DNA of 64,000 nucleotides, from assembly GCF_026212465.1 (NCBI RefSeq), contig NC_080061.1, forward strand, positions 18,369,906-18,433,905, written 5' to 3'. Below the pieces are notes generated by a model. It did not search any database, had not been told where the DNA came from, and saw only the letters and a program-made list of their open reading frames with translations. Position 1 is the first letter of the stretch. Each line of letters opens with the position of its first letter. The translations under genes and the position numbers were made by a program. The DNA is from Amaranthus tricolor. Its lineage: Eukaryota > Streptophyta > Magnoliopsida > Caryophyllales > Amaranthaceae. Of this stretch, positions 57,508 through 64,000 are shown one piece after another.

Positions 57508-58910
57508 GGGATTAGTGTTTGCATCAACACGAAATGTTTAAGATGAAAAAGGATGAGAATATAAATGAAATGTTTACTCGTTTTACTTTGATTACCAACA
57601 GTTTGAATTCTCTTGGCAAAACTTTTACTAATGCAGAAAAAGTCCAGAAGATCTTGAGGTGTCTTCCAAGATCCAAATGGGGTCCAAAAGTCACCGCCAT
57701 TGAGAAAGCTCAAGACTTGAGAATTCTATCGCTTGACGATCTCCTTGAAAAACTCACAACTCATGAACTTACCCTACATGATGATGGAGAAAATGATGTA
57801 ATAACTTCGATGAAAAATCTTGCTCTAAAGGCAAAGAAACATCATGAATCCTCAAGCGAAAATGAAGATAGCGATGATGAGGAAGATCCATTTGCATTGA
57901 TCACAAAAGGTCTTGAAGGAATTATGAAGATACGAAAAAGATTTAAGAAATTTAAATCCAGAAATAAAGGTAAGTCTTCTAACCCTAATTCAAACTTTAA
58001 GACTAAAAAACTTGCTTGTTTTGAGTGTGGATCTACAGAACATATTGTAAAGGACTGCCCTAAGAAGAAAAGGGAATCCTACAAAAAGAACAAAAAGAAA
58101 CAAGCGATGGTTGCAACTTGGAGTGATTCCGAAGGATCATCCGAATCTGAAAGTGAAGATGGACAAGTTCATGTATGTCTTATGGCTGATAATGATAACA
58201 ATGATGACATAGATCAAAATCATAAAGAGGTACGTGACTATCTTAACACATGCTCAAAAGATGAATTAGTTACAACTCTCGTCAATATGTTTCAAATTGA
58301 AAAGATTTTAAAAGATGAGAAAGATATCTTAGTGGATAGAATACGTCATTATGCTGAAGGTTGTGAAGAAATCATAAATAAAAATGATTCACTAAAGGCT
58401 GAAAACATTAAACTTGAAAAGACTGTCAAGGTCTTGAAAGAACAGAATCTCAGTCAGACTAAACAGCTTATCGACCTTAAGAATGAGAACAATGATCTTG
58501 AAGCTAGGATCAAAACCTTGAAAAATGAGTCTGAGAAAAATCTACAAGCATTAACCAAGCTAAATGAATCGGAATCTAAATTCACTAAAATGCTTACACG
58601 ACAAAAACCAACTAGTGATAAACGTGGTATTGGTTATAATAATGTTACACATAACTATAAGAGTAAAACCACATTTGTGAAATGTACATATAAATATAAA
58701 CATATACCTACTTGCACCTTTTGTTGCAAAGAAGGACATATTAGACTTGCATGTCCATACAGACGTAAGGAAAATCATATTATCAAGAATTCCTTTCCTC
58801 TTGAATTACGTGGACAGATAAAGCAAATATGGGTTCCTAAAGGGACAAGACCACCCAACATGGTCTATCCCGAATATGGTTCCAAATTTGTCACATGGAT
58901 AGCCAAGTAA
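57508..58910 (+). pseudogene. Copia gag, N-terminally truncated, frame otherwise open
   Basis: The frame enters at about HQHEMFKMKKDENINEMFTR, part of the UBN2-type gag core, and stays open to TAA at 58908-58910 (463 codons from the first ATG at 57519). Visible parts are the capsid-like region (about 1-100), an acidic stretch, a CCHC knuckle CFECGSTEHIVKDC near residue 168, a long Lys/Glu/Asn-rich coiled coil (about 250-350) and a second knuckle CTFCCKEGHIRLAC near residue 402. Gag would form the particle around the RNA. The first part of the domain is deleted. Confidence 0.88.
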
Positions 58911-58944
58911 GGTTGAGAAAGGTTATTTTTTTTTGTTTTGTAGG

Positions 58945-61892
58945 TTAAAAAAAAATGGATTCTAGATAGTGGATGCTCAAGGCATATGAGTGGTAAAATT
59001 TTTTTATTTTCTGAAATTAAGGAAAGATGCAATGGCTCAATCACCCTAGGAGATAAAGGTAAATGCAAAATTTTAGGCGTTGGTAAAATTGGTAAGAATC
59101 CATCTAAAACTATTGACAATGTTTATTTAGTTGAAGGTCTAAAATTTAATTTGCTAAGTGTGTCTCAACTATGTGATAAAGGTAATGAAGTAACATTTGA
59201 CAAAGAAAAATGTGTTGTTAAAAATCCTAAAACCGGAGATACTCTCATTACTGCCCTTAGAAATGATAATGTATATGCCTTGCATACTAACGAAATTACA
59301 GCGCAGAATTTCAAGTGCTTGAAAGCTATTATAGATAATCCAAAACTATGGCATAGACGTCTTGGTCACATCAATACTCACACCATGCTGAAGTTGGTAA
59401 GTAAAGATCTAGTTAAGGGACTTCCAGCTCTTGACTATAAACAAAGTTCTATTTGTGACGCATGCATTAAAGGTAAACAAGTAAGAAGTTCATTCAAATC
59501 GAAGAAAATGGTAAGTACATCAAGACCATGTGAACTCTTACATATTGATTTATGTGGACCGTGTACGGAGCATAAGAGGTAAATCTTACATCTTAGTTAC
59601 AGTTGATGACTATTCTAGATTTACATGGGTTGATTTTTTGAAGGATAAAAGTGAAGCCTTGAAACCGTTCTCAAGACGTTGTAAAGAGATGCAAACTCAA
59701 CTAAACCTTCCAATAGTCTCGATTAGAAGTGACCATGGGAGAGAGTTTGATCAACTAGGCTTTGACTCCTTTTGTGAAAAAATATGGAATAACCCATAAC
59801 TTTTCAGCTCCTAGGACACCCCAACAAAACGGTGTAGTTGAAAGGAAAAATCGAACCTTAGAAGAAATGGCAAGGACAATGCTTATTGAAAATGGATTAG
59901 CTAAACACTATTGGGCTGAGGCTGTTAACACAGCTAATTATGTTTTAAATAGATGCCTTATAAGACCTATACTTAAGAAAACTCCCTATGAGTTATTCAA
60001 AGGAAGAAAACCGAATATAGCATACCTTAGACCATTTGGTTGCAAATGTTTTATTCATAATAATGGTAAAGACAATTTAGGTAAATTTGATGCTAGAAGT
60101 GATGAAGGTATATTTCTTGGATACTCACTAAATAGTAAAGCTTATCGAGTGCTGAACAAGCGTACAAATTTAGTTGAAGAAATTATACATGTTGTTTTTG
60201 ATGAATCTGAAAATGGGACATTAAATGAAGGATTTAAAGAATTAAACGTTAATAAACATTTTGATGATTTGAGTGATGACGAACTGGATGTTAATGTTAC
60301 TAGTGCAGTTAAAAGAAATAACATGCAGGATACCATACAAAATATTGATGATAAAGGAAAACAGGTTGTTAACATTGAAGACTCACAGTTTGATCTTGAG
60401 ACCCAACCTCAAGAACTTGAGATAGTTCCTGAACATACTGTTTTGGATACACCAATTAGAAATACCTCAAATGCAGTAAGTACAAGTTCTTTGAATGAAA
60501 ACACACCATCCATACTACGAAGAAGAATTAGAAAGTCATATCAACATCCTCCAGAAAACATAATAAGTGATCCAAACAAAGGTACGCAAACTCAATCCTC
60601 TCTTAAAAATCTATGTGCATTTTCTGCTTTTGTTTCTCTTGTAGAACCAAAGGATGTTAAAGAAGCATTACAAGAACCAGAATGGATCATTGCAATGCAA
60701 AATGAATTAAATGAATTCGAAAGAAACAAAGGTTGGGATCTAGTTGAAAGACCTCCAGATCGTACTATCATTGGAACTAGATGGGTCTTTCGTAACAAAC
60801 TCAATGAGGATGGAGACATTGTAAGGAATAAAGCAAGACTGGTAGCTCAAGGCTATAATCAAGAACAAGGTATAGATTATGATGAAACTTTCGCACCAGT
60901 TGTAAGGTTAGAATCTAATCGTATTATGCTTGCTTTTGCTTCATACATGAATATTAAACAATATCAAATGGATGTTAAATGTGCATTCTTAAATGGATAC
61001 TTGCAATAGGAAGTATATGTTAAATAACCACCCGGCTTTGAAAATTCTGATCTACCTAATCATGTGTTCAAACTAAATAAAGCGCTATATGGCTTGAAAC
61101 AAGCTTCAAGAGCTTGGTATGACAGATTTAGCTCACATCTACTTGAAAATGAATTTCAACGAGGTAAAATTGATAAAACACTTTTCATTAAAACTAATGG
61201 AAAAGATATTCTAGTTGTTCAAGTATATGTTGATGATATATTGTTTGGAGCTACTAATGATTCTTTGTGCAAGGAATTTTCTGAGATTATATGCAAGGAA
61301 TTCGAAATGAGCATGATGGGAGACTTAACATTCTTTCTTGGACTACATATAAAGCAAAAGAAAGATGGCATATTTATTTGTCAAAGTAAATATGTTAAAG
61401 ATTTGTTAAAGAAGTACAATATGGATCAATATAAAGACGTTAATACGCCTATGAGTGCAACTCTAAGTCTAGACCAAGATAAAAATGGTAAGAGTGTTGA
61501 TCAAAAGACTTATAGAGCAAAATTCAGTTGCTTTATCTACAGCTGAAGCTGAATACATAGCTGTGGGTGCATGTTGCTCTCAAATTTTATGGATTGCTCA
61601 ACAGCTTAGAGATCTTGGAATTGATTTCAAAGGCATACCGATAAAGTGTGATAATACAAGTGCAATTTGTATTACTAAGAATCCTGTACAACATTCACGT
61701 ACAAAACACATTGAGGTACGTCACCATTTTATAAGAGATCATGTTGAAAAAGGTAATATTTCTTTATCTTTTATACCTACTGAAAATCAGTTAGCGGATA
61801 TATTTACAAAACCTTTAAGTGTTGATCGTTTTGCTTATATATGTATGGAACTTGGCATGCTAAATGATGTTGCAAGAATTAAGGGGGAGTAA
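58945..61892 (+). pseudogene. Copia pol: protease, integrase, reverse transcriptase, RNase H, with lesions
   Basis: Protease active site WILDSGCSRHMSG lies near 58960. The integrase zinc region (LWHRRLGH...CDACIKGK) is at about 59345-59475. Its acidic residues are in HIDLCGP, RSDHGREFD and NGVVERKNRT. Reverse transcriptase is at about 60640-61540 with YVDD intact near 61226. RNase H is from about 61515 (ALSTAEAEYIAV, later IFTKPL). Lesions: frame change near 59570, frame change in an A6 run near 59786, TAG at 61007-61009, TAA at 61025-61027, and a deletion near 61520 that joins the end of the RT connection straight to RNase H, removing roughly 100 residues. Gag and pol lie in the same frame but are separated by in-frame stops between 58908 and 58943. 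Confidence 0.92.
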
Positions 61893-62449
61893 TGGCATAT
61901 GAGTAAAAGGATTGAGACGTTAATTACTTAAATACCAAGTATGTATTAAGGGGGAGCATTACATATTATTTATTTTTATTGTGATTATATGTGTGTGTTT
62001 ATGCATGAGATTGAGAATTGAAAATTTAATTTCAATTTCTTAAAAATTATTTGTTTTATAAAAATGGGATTTATAATTAAATACCTTTAATCAATAAAGG
62101 ATATTTAATTATTTTTAAAACAAAAATTGTTTGTTTAAATTACTTATGGATGTCATCCATGCATTAAGATCTTGTTCATGACTGTGGTTAAAATCCAATT
62201 AATCTCATAATTGCATTTCCAAATCAAACACTTATTCACGTCATTGAACAACCGGTCAAGTTACACACCTTTTGCATTCCTTGTATTGTCAAATCAACAT
62301 TTATGGAAGTACAAATGCATTGTACTATACCGTCTTAAATAGAGAGTGAAACGCATTTCATTCATTTACTCTCTACTACACTTTCTGCTTTGCTTTTCAA
62401 ACCGTCTCTTTCACCTTCCTTTTCAAGCCTTCAAAATCTCTTTCAATGG

Positions 62450-63000
62450 CACCAAAAGAAAAATGAACAAATCTGGTTCAAAATCAGAGAAAGGTGAATC
62501 GTCTAAATCCAAAATGGCTAAACCAATTACCCCTATTGTTCACTCACCTTTGAACTCTTTCGAAGTTCCTAAGCAGTGGTTTGAGAATCATACTGCATAT
62601 GGGAGATGGGTTGATATTTTCAGACAGAGATCACTTTCTTATGTTGATCTTCTTGATTACAATTTCTTTTTATTTGAAAATCTTGAGATTATTTCTGCTT
62701 ACCTGGTAAACCAAAACCTTCCAAGAAAAGGAAGACAAGGTCTAGGAAATAGTTTTAATTGTTGTTGGATGATAAACACTTTTTTTAATTTCGGCAAACA
62801 AGTTTTTTTTGTTGTTATTGACAAATCCCAACATTTTACTCTCCTTGTTTACTTTTTGATAAAAGTCAAAAAGGGGGAGATATATTTTATATATGTATGT
62901 ATGTATATTTTATTTGCATGCTTTCTTGCTCTGATTTTTGTTACTTTGTTTTCTTGCTTGCTTATCATATTTTGCTTATATTGCTGGTTTGTTTTTTAGA
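62450..63000 (+). pseudogene. Third ORF remnant of the Copia element
   Basis: An open stretch starts with a Lys/Ser-rich part (MNKSGSKSEKGESSKSKMAK) followed by TPIVHSPLNSFEVPKQWFEN. After about residue 140 it degenerates into hydrophobic translation of AT-rich DNA. Its position between pol and the 3' LTR matches the extra ORF of SIRE-like Copia elements (sometimes called env-like). Nothing here shows an envelope function. Its middle appears deleted. Confidence 0.55.
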
Positions 63001-63616
63001 TGTTCTGATATATTATGCTCTGACATATTGCTGAATGATTGGATATATTGTTGAATGTTTTGCTCTGATTTATTAATGAATTGTTCTGTTTATTGCTAAA
63101 TGTATTCATGCTTAACGGAGATATGATATTCATACTTGGGGGAGATATGAAAATTTTGTAGAAAATTTGTGAAAATATAGATATAAAAATTGATAGTTGC
63201 TGATTATTAATTATTGTTCATGGTCATAATGGTTGATAATCATGACTTTGATATTAAAGTATTGATATGATGTTACATTACAATAATGATCATTATATTT
63301 GCATGTATTATGATTGGATATTTGTTTGCATAAATAATGATTGTAATGATATGAAGTATGAAAATTCACTCGATTATATTGTATTGTTCTGATTTGAAAT
63401 TGTTTTCAAAATTTTGAAGAACATTCTAATTGATGATAAAGTCTTAAAATTATTTTGTTTAGAGATATATTGTTTATTCTTATCATGTTTTTGGTTCATA
63501 TTAACTTAGAAATATGATTTAGGAAAATATGGTTTTGACTTTCATCAAGGGGGAGAATGAAGACTCAACTCTCTTAAATAATGATAAGAGGAGATTGAAG
63601 ACTTAATTCTCTTGAA

Positions 63617-64000
63617 TGATGATAATTCAAAACACATATTGATTAAACAAATAAATTAAGTAATTACATTTAATTGTTTAAGTAAGTTTAAAATCATATT
63701 TGATATACATTTGATAAGTAATATATATTTATGTTCGAAGACGATGGAATATGCTTAAAGAACTTAAGTTTATTTTAAATTTGATTATATAAGTCTTGAA
63801 ATACGTTTTAAAGTCTTGAAGATAATTACGTTTACAATCAGGTTAGTTTCGTAATTATATTTGAAATACTTTAATAGGTCAATGTTCCTTGAAATTATAT
63901 TTGAAATATTTTAATAGGTCAAGGTTCATTAAAATTAACTTTGATATTATTTGAAATTAAGTTTGAATATGTTATTACACGTTTTATCTTAAACGGTTCA
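63617..64000 (+). repeat. 3' LTR of the Copia element, incomplete at window edge
   Basis: It begins TGATGATAATTCAAAACACA and matches 57233 onward, sharing AAATAAATTAAGTAATTA and TTGTTTAAGTA, and later a TTACACGTTT block. An internal two-copy step (TTATATTTGAAATACTTTAA / TTATATTTGAAATATTTTAA, each followed by TAGGTCAA) lies at about 63855-63925. Confidence 0.85.

Larger units (their letters stand above)
57233..64000 (+). mobile_element. Decayed Copia retrotransposon (SIRE-like layout), runs off the right edge
   Basis: Order: 5' LTR remnant, gag missing its N-terminus, protease, integrase, reverse transcriptase, RNase H, a third ORF remnant, and the start of the 3' LTR at 63617. A large gag with a coiled coil and two zinc knuckles, plus a third ORF after pol, is the layout of SIRE-type Copia elements. 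The two LTR starts (TGATGATAATTCAAAACACA) match, then diverge substantially further in, so the insertion is old. Multiple stops, two frameshifts and two internal deletions make it inactive. Confidence 0.9.

Noticed and set aside
58907..58943. True spliceosomal intron between gag and pol
   Set aside because: Only 37 nt, below the usual minimum for plant introns; reported as an oddity and not annotated as an intron.

Overview
This is nuclear DNA from a flowering plant, most likely a eudicot. It is AT-rich, its genes have GT-AG introns, it includes a plant-type pentatricopeptide-repeat (PPR) protein, and it carries plant transposon families: CACTA, hAT, LINE, Copia, long Gypsy-like LTRs and Au-type SINEs. 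Several small repeats, such as the GAGAC/GTCTC-ended elements, look to me like those of the spinach/amaranth/beet group, but that placement is only a guess. No bacterial, viral or organellar gene block is present.

Four host genes are supported. (1) The 3' end of an E-class PPR gene runs off the left edge (1-315, +). (2) A PP2C-type protein phosphatase gene spans about 20.6-32.0 kb (+), with ten coding exons giving 367 aa and large repeat-filled introns. (3) A gene with four U1/JAZ-type C2H2 zinc fingers lies at 35798-38354 (+), with four coding exons giving 539 aa. (4) A small conserved plant gene of unknown function lies at 47224-48374 (-), with four exons giving about 161 aa. The host genes show no sign of acting together.

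Most of the rest is layered transposons. At 1557-6756 lies a CACTA element with terminal inverted repeats of about 460-490 bp and a decayed TNP2-type transposase. From about 8.8 to 18.2 kb is one dead LINE on the minus strand, broken by two solo LTRs that each have perfect 5-bp target duplications (9764-11509 and 11757-14901). A dead Copia element on the minus strand lies at 32.7-35.2 kb. A Copia-like solo LTR is at 39427-40065. A long LTR (about 41.36-46.43 kb) holds a nested hAT element with a perfect 8-bp target duplication (43132-44089). From about 49.4 to 51.5 kb come small hairpin elements.

At 52311-56857 is a second CACTA-like element with a 3-bp target duplication. It carries a Ulp1-like protease fragment and, most notably, two exons plus the intron of a biosynthetic threonine deaminase gene. 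From 57233 to the right edge is a decayed Copia element whose gag and coiled-coil layout resembles the SIRE type.

No wholly new biological system is evident. The observations most worth following are the captured threonine deaminase fragment, the hairpin-bearing tandem array in the 11757-14901 LTR, the very long CACTA termini, the palindrome-rich hAT element, the expandable linker of the zinc-finger protein, and a NAGNAG acceptor in the phosphatase gene.
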